A DNA stretch of 64,000 nt, taken from contig NC_046683.1 in assembly GCF_009870125.1 (NCBI RefSeq), positions 5,890,001 to 5,954,000 of the forward strand, in the 5' to 3' direction. Below are positions 1 to 9,642 of the stretch, one piece after another (positions within the stretch are counted from its first letter, which is position 1; each line of letters opens with the position of its first letter). The DNA comes from Drosophila pseudoobscura. Taxonomy: Eukaryota; Arthropoda; Insecta; Diptera; Drosophilidae. The notes beneath the pieces are model-generated. The model searched no databases and was not told the origin of the DNA. It saw only the letters and a program-made list of their open reading frames with translations. Position numbers and translations under genes: made by a program.

Positions 1-680
1 TGTTATGATCAACATATTGCCCTTGGAATGGCTAATCGCCCGATACTGAAATGAAAAACCCCCCTTTAAAAGCGTGGTAATCTACATATAATGACTCTTA
101 GTAGTTATTTATTACCTGATGATTGCTAAGTGCTACTACTATCACCACAGACACCACTCCCCACACTTCACTTCATTCCAGTCTCTCAATTTTAACAAGA
201 GTATCCTTAAATCATATGTAAACTATTTGTGGATGTAAAATCTTACTCGTACAATCCCCACTTGTATTTGTGGATCAATAATACATTCCTTCCCAGTCAG
301 TATGTGTGTTACTCGCTCGCTCCCCTCTTTTAGATATCGCACACTGCACGAGGAAAATTGTGTGAAAGAGGGAAAGAATGAGTAAGCGCGTGGAAGGGGT
401 CTCCATTCCATTTGGCTAAGATTCTGCATTTTTGGTTTTCTTGTATCTCCAAAATTGTGTATGCCACAGGTTTGCGTCCTTTGTGGGGGCGGGTCGAAAT
501 GATGTAATAGTGTAATATCACAGGAGTCTGGATACAAAATTTGGTTGCCCTAGCTCTTAGAGTATCTGAGATCTAGGCGTTCTTGGTTCATTCAATCAGA
601 TTTCGATCCACACAATTAGTCTTCTTTGGTGGGGATTCTTGGAACTGGAACTAATCCCAATCCGTAACTTTTATTTGCAG
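1..680 (+). other. Intron of the UNC-4-class homeobox gene (partial)
   Basis: Non-coding sequence upstream of a clear acceptor (pyrimidine-rich run ending tttatttgcag at 680). The next base starts an exon that opens inside homeodomain helix 3, so this stretch is the intron splitting the homeodomain. Short open frames on either strand carry no recognisable domain. Confidence 0.75.
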
Positions 681-1321
681 GTCTGGTTTCAGAATCGTCG
701 CGCCAAGTGGCGCAAGAAGGAGCACACAAAAAAGGGTCCCGGACGACCGGCGCACAATGCCCAGCCGCAGAGCTGCAGTGGGGCACCCATTCCGCTGTCC
801 GAGCTGAGGGCCAGAGAGCGGTGAGTAGAGGCGCCCCTTGGATCCGCGGCAGTCAGAACAGAACCTGATGCAATCCCTCCTCTCTATCGACCAGGGCGCA
901 GCGGTGCAAGCGAATGGGAAAGTCGATCGAGAGGCAGGCGCGCAAGTTGCGACTGAAAGGAATCGAAGTGAATATGGAGCGTTTGAGGGCCGACTATCTA
1001 GCGGCCCACAAGGACGACTGGCAGGAGCTGGAACTGGGCCTGGGGCTGGGGCTGGAGCACGGCTACGATGACGACGAGGCAGAGGATGTTGAGGAGGGGC
1101 ACGACGACGAGCTGCCCATCGATGTGGTGAGCGTGGGCAACAGTCAGGACAACTCGTACAGCTCCTCGAGGACCTACCAAAGGAGCATCGGAAGCGAGCC
1201 CGACGAGCATCGCAGCCGGGTTATGATCAAGCTGGAGCCAACACCAAAGGTGCCCCTCCCCTCCCAGCATAAGGGTCTCTACAACTCCCCCTTCAGCATC
1301 GAATCCCTCTTGGGGACATAA
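681..1321 (+). CDS. UNC-4-class paired-type homeobox transcription factor, C-terminal part (unc-4 or its paralogue OdsH)
   Basis: Two exons, 681-820 and 895-1321, join in frame across a 74-bp intron (donor gtgagtag, acceptor atcgaccag) and encode the last ~188 residues. The first exon opens with homeodomain helix 3 (VWFQNRRAKWRKKEHTKKG), then the GPGRPAHNAQPQSCSG stretch and the PIPLSELRARER segment typical of UNC-4/Uncx proteins. The second exon continues with a basic amphipathic segment (KSIERQARKLRLKG), an acidic region and the C-terminus FSIESLLGT, stop at 1319-1321. The FSIxxLL sequence fits an eh1 motif, the Groucho-binding element known in UNC-4 proteins, so a repressor is expected. 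Recognition helix and N-terminus lie upstream or are split by the window edge. The short tail (about 170 residues after the homeodomain) and divergence leave open which of the two Drosophila paralogues this is. Nuclear, DNA-binding. Confidence 0.85.
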
Positions 1322-4300
1322 CGAATGTCGATATCCATCGCAGAGTTCCGAGTAGTAGATGGAGCGAATAGATTTGGATTTGGTGACTAGCTAAAGACTT
1401 AAGTATACAATTTCCCCCCATGACAGCCAGCCACTGAGTTTCGTCTTTTATTTGCGGGGGCCACATGGGGTTAAGAATGCGAATGTGAGTGCGAATGGCA
1501 GTGTGAATATGCTTGTGAATACGCATATCCGTATGAATTTTAATTTGCAGCAAACTGCCCGCCGGGCCCTGGGCCCTGTCCTGCCACGCCACGTAACAGT
1601 CACGCAAAACGAGTGCAAGCTGGAAAGAGACGGGTATACCGGGAGGTTGGCCGCCGAACAAGAAGGAGGACGTTGCAGGAGTGCCAAAAGGCGGCGGCAG
1701 TGGTGCATCCATCAAGTTCACACGCGGCACACGCACCGTGGAATGGGCACAGTATGGCGATAGATTTAGGCGATTATCGATGCAATTATCGATTAAACTT
1801 CAGACATAGACGTTGTTCGATAAGTTTCCTGTTCGATTATTAATCGAAATGCTGCTTTTGATGTTAAGTATCTGCATTTAGTATAGTATATCCATATACA
1901 AGCGAACACTCTACCCTAGTTATATGTTTTTCTATGTAAGTCCAGATATGTTCTTGTTATACATTGATTTCCTTATCATTGAAACCCACGGTGCACCGTG
2001 CAACTGTATCACTGAGCGCATCATCAGCATCAGTCTCAGTCCCAGGTCCAAGTCCAGGTCCAGGTCCCGGTCCAGGCCCACTCTGGACTCAAAGCTGGAG
2101 TCTCGACCTCGGCCTGGATGGCCAAGAGGCAATTTTGAAAATGCAGTCAGAGAGCAAAGACAGCGACAGGGCCAGAAACAGAAACAGGAACAGAGACACA
2201 GACACAGACGCAGACGCAGAGATGGAGACCGAGACGGAGACGGAGGCCGACTCACAAATGTAATACACACATCAGGCAAATAAATTAGAAGGCAACTCCT
2301 TCGGCAGAAGCGTCAGGTAAGCCGCGCCCCCCGTTCGCGCTTCAGAGCCGGTGTCAGGGTGCAAGGCACTGCCCGTACAGTCGTACAAAATGGAGCCGAA
2401 AACAGGGAAGGTACGGTAGAGAGTCGGAGAGTAATGCAGACAATCCGTCATGCAGGTGTGAATGATTCATTAATTTCTCGCCTTCATACGAATTTTCAGT
2501 TAACATGCAAGCGGAACCGAAACGAGCCTCAAAAGAGTTACGCAGCGCAAGGCAGGAGATTGGGAATAGGAATGGGAATGGCTATAGAGGGTATGGGTAT
2601 GGGTATGGTTATGGACTTGGGTTTGGGGATGGGGATGGGGATGACTTTAACTGGGACGTATGCCTGGCAGCTCTCAGCTTTTAGCTCCCCCATCCCTGGC
2701 TGCATCTTGAGCTCCAGCTCCGAGCTTAACGTCTTCATTACGCACGGCCATGGCCCACGTATCCGCTTCCACTCCCTGCCACTGCCACAGCTAGCTCTGC
2801 CTCTGTCCTCTGCCCCAGAACCAAAACCAGACCCGGGTCTCCGTCTCTGACTCGGTTGCCAATTTCGTTTTGCATTTTCAATTTTGTGGCATTTCCTTAC
2901 CTGGATACTGGGACACTGGACCAGCAATGGACCACTGAGCCATCAGCGGGTGGCCGGGCAAGCGCAGCTGGTGAGGATTGTGCTGCAAGTCGTTGAGCGT
3001 TAATTAGTTGATGAGCCCCCAAAGATCAAATGCCAATTAACCACCAAAAGTGCGCACACATTACTAACAACTTTATATGGTTAATCGGTTGGGGATGGGG
3101 AATCCTTAGACATACCCAAACGGTCCATAGTGCAAGTATCACTTCCTGTTCTTCCATTCAAATCCATTCGATTACCTCAGACCTACGATTGGGTATTTGC
3201 CATAGCCGGAGAGCAATACTCTGGAGCACATTTCACACGAATTCCCATAGCGCTCAGTCCTCTGGAGTGTGGACTCTGACTTCGTTTTGGGTCATAAAAA
3301 TCACTGAATGATCTTTCGCCTGCTGTTTTGCTGTTTTGCTGTTTGTTGTGTTGCCGTTGGATCTTAATACAACAACAATTCATATTTTTTATTACACCTA
3401 CTTTGGGGCCAAGAGCAGAAGATCGGACGAGCACAAGCCCCCCAAAATGAAGGCGTTAACCAACTTAAATACATTTATTTGGGCCACAAAGCGAGTCGCC
3501 TTTGCAGGATTGGGACTGGGACTGGTACTGGCACTGGCACTGGTGGCAGGGCTCGAAGGTTGAGGCTGGAGCTGGGATCCATGTCCAGGAACAAGCGCAG
3601 GCGCAGGCGCAGCAGACGTTGCCATATCTGTCCAAAGTAATAATTATGTTTCACGTTGTTATCCTAATTTACGTGCCCCAGAACAGAGCTAAACAGAGTC
3701 CGTCCCCGAAACCTGAAGGTGAACCTCAAACTGGAGTCGACTCTGCGTGTCTGTTGGTGCCCCAGGGGCAGGAGGCTGAGAGGCTGAGAAGCCGAGAACT
3801 CGGGCCGCTCATCATCGTCGTTCGGCGGCGCATTTCACTGGAAAAATATTAAACACAAAGCGAGATACTGAAAATTGATTTCTCACCTTCGTGCACGTTA
3901 TGTTATGAAGGTGTCCAGCGTGTCTGTCTCTAGACTCTTTGTGCTTTATAATTAATTAATACATACCTGTACCCTGTACCCTGTACCCTGTAGCCTCTGC
4001 CCTTGTGTTACTGTATCCCTGTATCTGTATCTGTACCTGTAGCCTGTCCGAGTAGCCGTAACCTTATAGACGTACATATATTCGGATTCAGATTTGGATG
4101 TGGATGTTGCTTGGGTCGTGATTTGCACGCCCGCCGCGCATTTCATTTGACGAGAGACACACCACACACCTCACACCTCACACAAAACAAAAAACATTTC
4201 AATAATCATAATCTCTGGGGAAGGGAGAATCCCAGAGAACCTACCAGACAGCCTGTCGCATCTCCATCCTCCTCCTCCTACTCCTACTTCTCCTACCGCT

Positions 4301-5378
4301 CTGGCACCCAGCTGGTGTGCTCTCCTCACTCGTAAATTAACATTTATCTGTGAATTTATTGCATCATCGAGAAAAGTTTTCAATTCGCTGGAGAAGCTTC
4401 AGACGAAGACCCATACCCAAGCCCCAGAGCCAAAGACAGTGGAACGGTACTGAAGAACAGATGATAAAGAGATGGTAAAGTGTTTGCAGCTCTACCAGCC
4501 CCAACCCCTTGGGAGCAGCACCTGTTGGTCAATGGGAAATTTATTTGTCATTCCTCTTGCGCCATTTGTCGTGGCTTTTAATTTGCTTTCAAAAAACGCA
4601 GCTTAGTTTTCCATTTCGGTTAAGTCTCGAGTCCGATGCGAGCGGCAGCAGCGGCATCAGCATTCCCTTTCCCAACGATTGAGTTACGCCGATGCGGGGA
4701 TAGGTTGAGGTTGAGGGCAAAGTTGATTGGGTTCTCCAAATGGAAATGAAATGGATTGCAAATCGATCGAGTAATCGTGATGATGCGGATGATCCTTGAA
4801 GAAAAGAGCAGTCGTTAAATGTAGTTTAGGAAAGGAAAGATGTGAAATGTAGGATCGATCTCCTGTCCAGAATCGGAAGAGCACATTCTGAAAGATTACC
4901 TTATACTTTACCCTGCTCTGAAGGGTATTCAAAATATCGTTTATTTTCTCTGTTTTTTTTCTAAGCTGGTTTTTCTCCATATTGTTTTGGGAGCTCAGGC
5001 ACACAGGCACAGACTTCGTTGCATGCCCCAGCAGCTCAGCTCAGCACAGCTCCGCTCTGCTCGTGGATGTGACATTTTAAAATGAGCATGGCATATAAAA
5101 ATTTGTATGATATGATTTTTATAGACTTCAAATCGATTTTTTTATGATCATCGTTGGCTCTTTTTATGCGCTCGCCGCTGCTTTATGTGACAGCAGAGCA
5201 GCAGGGGGGCATGGGGCATGGGGCAGGTATGGTGTGGCATGGAATGGGCTTTTCAGATCGGTTTGGGCTGCATTTTTATGTAATTATGTAATTATGTGTT
5301 AAGGCAAACAATTTGAGAGAGTCACAAATATTTATATTATGTAGGATTGTGGATTGTGGAGAGCTGTCGATGATGACT

Positions 5379-5429
<51 letters not shown>

Positions 5430-5850
5430 TGGAGAGAAAGACCGTTAGGCCGTATTTCCTTATCGATGCACTGGCATCGAAGATTGAGGCATAATGCCAT
5501 ATGCTGCCACAGCCACTGCCACAGCGACGACGCAGCCATGCAGCCAATATCCGGTGCCTCTTGTGACCACCTGTTGTGCCCCTTTTTCTATGTGCGCAGC
5601 ATTTTTAATTTAATTTTTTGCATTCTCCTTTATTTGCAAATTTTAAATTATTTCGTGCAGGCTTCAACTTCGAACCTCATCATCCACATCCACATCCTCG
5701 TCCTCGTCCTCGCTGGTGATTAATAAAGCCCCAGCCCCAAGTGGTTCCGATGGGCAACATCTGGCAGCAAACAGAAACAGCAACAGCCGCCAATTCCCTT
5801 TAACAATCGCTGGGAAGGAGGATCTCCGATACCAGATCCCATAGTGACTT
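1322..5850. other. Intergenic region rich in cryptic simple sequence
   Basis: No convincing gene. Possible poly(A) signals for the homeobox gene are attaaa near 1793 and aataaa at 2279-2284. Near 1770-1850 several TATCGAT-like sequences cluster (DRE-like). Cryptic repeats occur at 2030-2100 (ccaggt units), 2170-2250 (gagac/cagac units), 2565-2645 (gggaatgg/gggtat units), 3505-3615 (ggcact units) and 3965-4045 (ccctgta/tctgta units). Long open frames through these are translations of repeats on both strands. Confidence 0.7.
5380..5429. repeat. (ATG/GAT)n trinucleotide microsatellite
   Basis: About 17 uninterrupted copies of a GAT/ATG trinucleotide in intergenic DNA. It reads as polyMet or polyIle/His-type runs in the six frames and is not coding. 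Confidence 0.95.
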
Positions 5851-5870
5851 TCCGTTTAGTTAACTTTCCT

Positions 5871-5876
5871 TTTATT
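5871..5876 (-). terminator. Poly(A) signal of the small secreted-protein gene
   Basis: tttatt on the + strand, i.e. AATAAA on the - strand, about 80 bp after the stop codon of the gene at 5955-6341. This gives a short, compact 3' end. Confidence 0.6.
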
Positions 5877-5954
5877 GACAATACGATCCAGAGATCCTTG
5901 GTAGACTATATATACACAACTATTTACAAATGGGAGGGGCAGTGGTACTGCCTC

Positions 5955-6341
5955 TCATGTCTTGAGCACCGTGTTGGCCGTCGCCTCCTGGTGGTAGCTG
6001 CGCAGGCGATGGTAGGCGCAGGCCACGCGACATCCCTGGCTGCAGAACACCCGATCCGCACACATCGAGGTGGCCAGGCTAATCTGGGCCACGGCCAGGA
6101 CGCGGCAGTAGTCGTGGCACATGAAGCAGTCGGGCCTGCCCCGGCACAGGGCAGGTGGGGTTGGGTCCGCCAGGGATTGGCGGTAGCAGAGCTCCCGGCA
6201 CTGGGCTATCCGCAGCGGGCGTCGCTGCTCCGTCGAGTGTGGTGTGGATGACGATGCAATGGCGGCGCCCAGCGCACTACCAGCGAGGGCAAGCAGAGAG
6301 ATGATGCAAATGCAGATGCAGTTCCTGGATGTGGTCTTCAT
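5955..6341 (-). CDS. Small secreted cysteine-rich protein, unknown function
   Basis: Single-exon frame of 128 codons, start codon at 6341-6339. Residues 1 to about 26 look like a signal peptide: basic MKTTSR, hydrophobic core around CICIISLLALAG, small-residue cleavage region SALGAA. The mature part has ten cysteines spaced C-x3-C-x13-C-x5-C-x2-C-x3-C-x14-C-x5-C-x3-C-x3-C, all within about 66 residues, so a disulphide-bonded extracellular domain is likely. No transmembrane segment follows. A TATA-like box lies ~117 bp upstream of the ATG and AATAAA ~80 bp past the stop, which makes this a compact, intronless transcription unit. I do not recognise a named gene. The CxxC-x3-C core with flanking C-x3-C pairs loosely recalls the cysteine-rich N-terminus of anosmin-type proteins, but that is only a spacing resemblance. 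The gene is convergent with nothing; raskol ends downstream of it in the same orientation. Confidence 0.75.
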   Translation of the reverse strand: MKTTSRNCICICIISLLALAGSALGAAIASSSTPHSTEQRRPLRIAQCRELCYRQSLADPTPPALCRGRPDCFMCHDYCRVLAVAQISLATSMCADRVFCSQGCRVACAYHRLRSYHQEATANTVLKT

Positions 6342-6457
6342 GGCGGGGAGTTGTCGTTTCTGGCTTCAATTGGTGGTGGTGCAGCAGCTCTTGGTGTGAC
6401 AGTTGTCGATCGCTTGACGTTTTCTTGGCTTCTGGTGCAGTCGATCGCATGGGTTCG

Positions 6458-6466
6458 CCTTATATG
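6458..6466 (-). promoter_or_regulatory. TATA-like box of the small secreted-protein gene
   Basis: Reads CATATAAGG on the - strand. About 30 bp downstream (near 6431) would be the start site, giving a 5' leader of roughly 90 bp before the ATG at 6341. The spacing fits a focused TATA promoter. Confidence 0.5.
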
Positions 6467-7440
6467 TCCCCGTCGACCCTCGGGGGTTTCATTCACAAAA
6501 TGGTTGGAAAATCCCGGATCGATGACTACCTGATCTCGGATATTACCTAGGCTCTAGGTCGAGGATCGAGATCGGGGTCGGTCTGAAGGTAATTGATAAC
6601 ACGTGTGCAAACAAGACCCACGCGCTCCTTCATGAATGGCGAGCACGAATGGAAATCCCTAGGAATTTCCATCCATTGATAATGGCTTTGGGTAAAAGCT
6701 AGTCGTTACCTGTAACCAAATCCCAATCCCCGATCCCTCATGACAGAATATGTGACAGTTTTTATTATTGCGTAATACGTTTTTGTCCCACCTGAACCCA
6801 CAGTCGTTACTTTATATCCCAAATAAAACTACCTGAACAATGTTTAAATTCATTCATTTGCATCGGGAGAAAATAAAGGTTTTCTATGCAAAACGGACAG
6901 GGTGGCGTCATCTAGCCCTCATCTTTCTGCTTAGCGCCATCTACTTTACAGAGTGGTTGGGGATACAAGCCAAATAAAAAAGGGAGCCACAGTATTTATT
7001 TATGTATCATCCATGTACCATACATTTGTACCTTTTCAGGCAACATTTCGTGTAAAAGTCAAACTGGCGCTGTATCTGCATCGACGTCAGGTGTCTCTGT
7101 TGAAAACTCACCTCTACAGCTCTTCGATTTAAACTGAAAGCCCAACGTCCATTTCGTCCTGTTTTCGTGTTCCATAGTGGCCAATGGGATTTTCCAGCCA
7201 TGGATGGCACGCAGATAAAAACTGGACTCAGAAAAGTCTTAAAATCAAATTGACATTAACGATTTCAACGATTCCCGATGACTGTTAACGAGATGTCGCA
7301 TGCGAACTTTGTGGATTAGATCCCAGGGCATCGGCTCTGGAGCAAGGCTCCTGTAGGGTTCCATTATCCAATATCGAAGTATTTATCCAGAAACACGTCC
7401 AATTGCAATAACAAATACGATATAGTCAAATATTTTTTTT
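6467..7440. other. Intergenic spacer
   Basis: Between the small-gene promoter and the raskol 3' end. AT-rich, no coding frame with a recognisable domain, no clear repeat. I see nothing functional here. Confidence 0.6.
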
Positions 7441-7459
7441 GTCAAACTTTGGTTATAAT

Positions 7460-7465
7460 TTTATT
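7460..7465 (-). terminator. raskol: Candidate raskol poly(A) signal
   Basis: tttatt on the + strand (AATAAA on -), about 460 bp downstream of the raskol stop codon. The stretch 7466-7927 would be the 3' UTR. Other signals are possible. Confidence 0.45.
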
Positions 7466-7927
7466 CAATATCTTAACTTGTTCTTCCTTCACACATCCTC
7501 GTTCTTCCTCATTCTGCTCCTGCGGCGCTCCTTCTTCTCCTCTCTTTCATGCGGTTCATCTTTCATTGCTTTCATCATGCGGCCGCCGTGTGGCGGCTCG
7601 TTTTTTCACATTTCCAGTTTCTTTTTTTAAACATAGATTGAGAAACTATTCATAATATTTGTATGTGTATCAATATGTATCTGTATATCTGTAGTTTATA
7701 TATTAAACATGTAGTATAATTTATGTAGCATACACAAAAAAAAAGTTCTAAAAAAATAAACAAAAAGTATCCTTAAGACGAAAACGTTGACGGTATGGTG
7801 TGTGGTATCCTCAAGAGACAGTATCTTTGTGTCTTTTGGTGCCACACCGTCTGTATCTGTATCTGTATCTTTACGGCCCCCAGCGTTCGTCATTCCCCGT
7901 TCTGGTCCTCCTCCTTCTCATTCTCAT

Positions 7928-8515
7928 TCACTGTGGCTTCTGGTTCTTTGGTGGTGGCGTTTGGTGCTGCTGCGCTTGCTGCTGGGTCTCGTATCGCTGT
8001 CGCAGGGCGGTGAGGGCGCTCAGGAGTCGACTATTGGCCGCATCCAGTGCCGCTATCTGCTGGCCCTGTTCCTCGATGACGCGCTGCTTGTGGGACAGCG
8101 CCAGCGACATCTTTAGCTGCTCTCGACGCAGCTCCTCCTCCATGGTAATGAGTCTGCAAAATGAAGGAATCCCCCATTAGAATCTCAGCAAGTGAATGAA
8201 TGCTTCCCCACTGATTCACTCACCGATCGATAATGCTGCGCATGGTGGACTCTGACTGGAGGCTCAGATTGTTGCTGCCATTGCTGCCGGCGGCCCGTTG
8301 CAGAAACAGCTCATCGCTGGAGTCTCGCAGCTCTGCCTCGTCCCTGTCGAGGGTATGCCGCAGCGTGTCCAGCTTCTGTTGCAGCAACTGGATCTCGCCG
8401 TTCTGATCGTAGACCTTTCCCACTCCCGATTCCGTGGTGGTGCTCGCCCCTCCTCCTCCGCCGCTGCTGCGCAACTGACGCCGTCGCTTCCCCTCCTGCA
8501 GTTGACTGCAGTGTC
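7928..8515 (-). CDS. raskol: raskol C-terminal exons: coiled coil
   Basis: Exons 8515-8224 and 8153-7928, separated by a 70-bp intron. They encode heptad-like sequence ([20 protein letters not shown]; then [17 protein letters not shown]; then [18 protein letters not shown]) that closely matches the C-terminal coiled coil of RASAL2/SynGAP proteins, used for trimerisation and partner binding in mammals. Stop at 7930-7928 after a Q/H/P-rich tail. The upstream intron (8516-8576) has its donor just after the TDTEG codons. Reading straight through that donor would give a false ending that keeps the frame open. Confidence 0.88.
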
Positions 8516-9611
8516 CTGTAGGAGAAAAAAAACGTTAGTACGATGGTTTCTAGAGAAGAACATCCCATTTGCTTACCCTCTGTGTCCGTGCTGCTGTCGG
8601 AGAGCGTGCGCGCTGAATCCAGGCTCAGACGTCGCTGGGCCGCCGATGTCGAGGAGCCCACACTGCCGGCCGTGCTTCCAGGATACTGTTGCTTCATCTG
8701 ATCCTGCAACTGCTGCTGTTGCTGGTGCTGCTGCAGCTGTTGGTGGTGGTGCGGATGGGCATGCGGATGCTGATGGTGTCCGGGTGTGGACATGGCATAG
8801 CCAATGCTCACGCCCCCGGCACTGCCATAAACATCCTCGCGCTTCAGTGGCCCCCCGCCGTTGAGTCGCCCGTAAGCTGAGGCTGACCCTTTGCCACCCA
8901 GATTGGAGACCGATGCCGATGTCGAGGAGCTGCTGCCGCCGCTGAGGGAGCGCTGGGCCTCCATTTTGGTGGAGCCAGCACCTGCTCCGGCAGCCGCGGC
9001 CGCCGCATAGCTAAAGTAGTTCTCCGCCGACAGCTGCTCGTCTGAGGAGCTGGGCGTTAGGGTGGCCGGGTCCAAGGCCCCGCCGCTGTTGAGGAAGGCG
9101 GCACGGGCGGCCACCACCCCAGCACCGAGTGGCTTCTTCAGGCGCTGGCCAAACTGTTGCTGCTGCTGCTGCTGTTGCTGCTGTTGAGGAGTGGCTATGG
9201 ATGCGGTGGTGCCTCCTCTGGGCTGAGGTCCATTCTGCAGCTGATATGAGGGATTCTTGAAGGCCAGCGGCGCATTGTGATGCGGGTGATTCATTGCAGC
9301 CTTCAGTTGGCTCTCCACGGGGCTGGAGGACTGCGAGGGCGAGGGATTGGTGGAGATGCTCTGATAGCCAGAGCTGCAGTGGCTGCTCTTCGCCGACAGT
9401 TGCTCCTTGATGGAGGAGCCGTTCCCTGGAGCCGGTGCTGCTGCTGCTGCTCCAGCCATGGGCTTTAGGTGTCCTCCCTGCTGGGAATGCTGCGGCTGGT
9501 GCTGGTGGTGCTCTGCCACATCATGCTCTTCCGCATACTTGAGGAGATCGTCAAGATCCTCCAGATTCTTGGGCATATTCGAGTTGGGATGGAGGTTCGA
9601 CTGGTGTTGGA

Positions 9612-9642
<31 letters not shown>

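Noticed and set aside
1924..2283. Overlapping open frames of 99-119 codons on both strands
   Set aside because: They translate cryptic ccaggt/gagac repeats (SRSRSRSR, GPGPGP, ETETET); no domain and no splice context.
8516..8576. Read-through of the raskol frame past TDTEG into [16 protein letters not shown]
   Set aside because: This is a 61-bp intron with gtaagc donor and ctacag acceptor; the spliced frame gives the conserved coiled coil.
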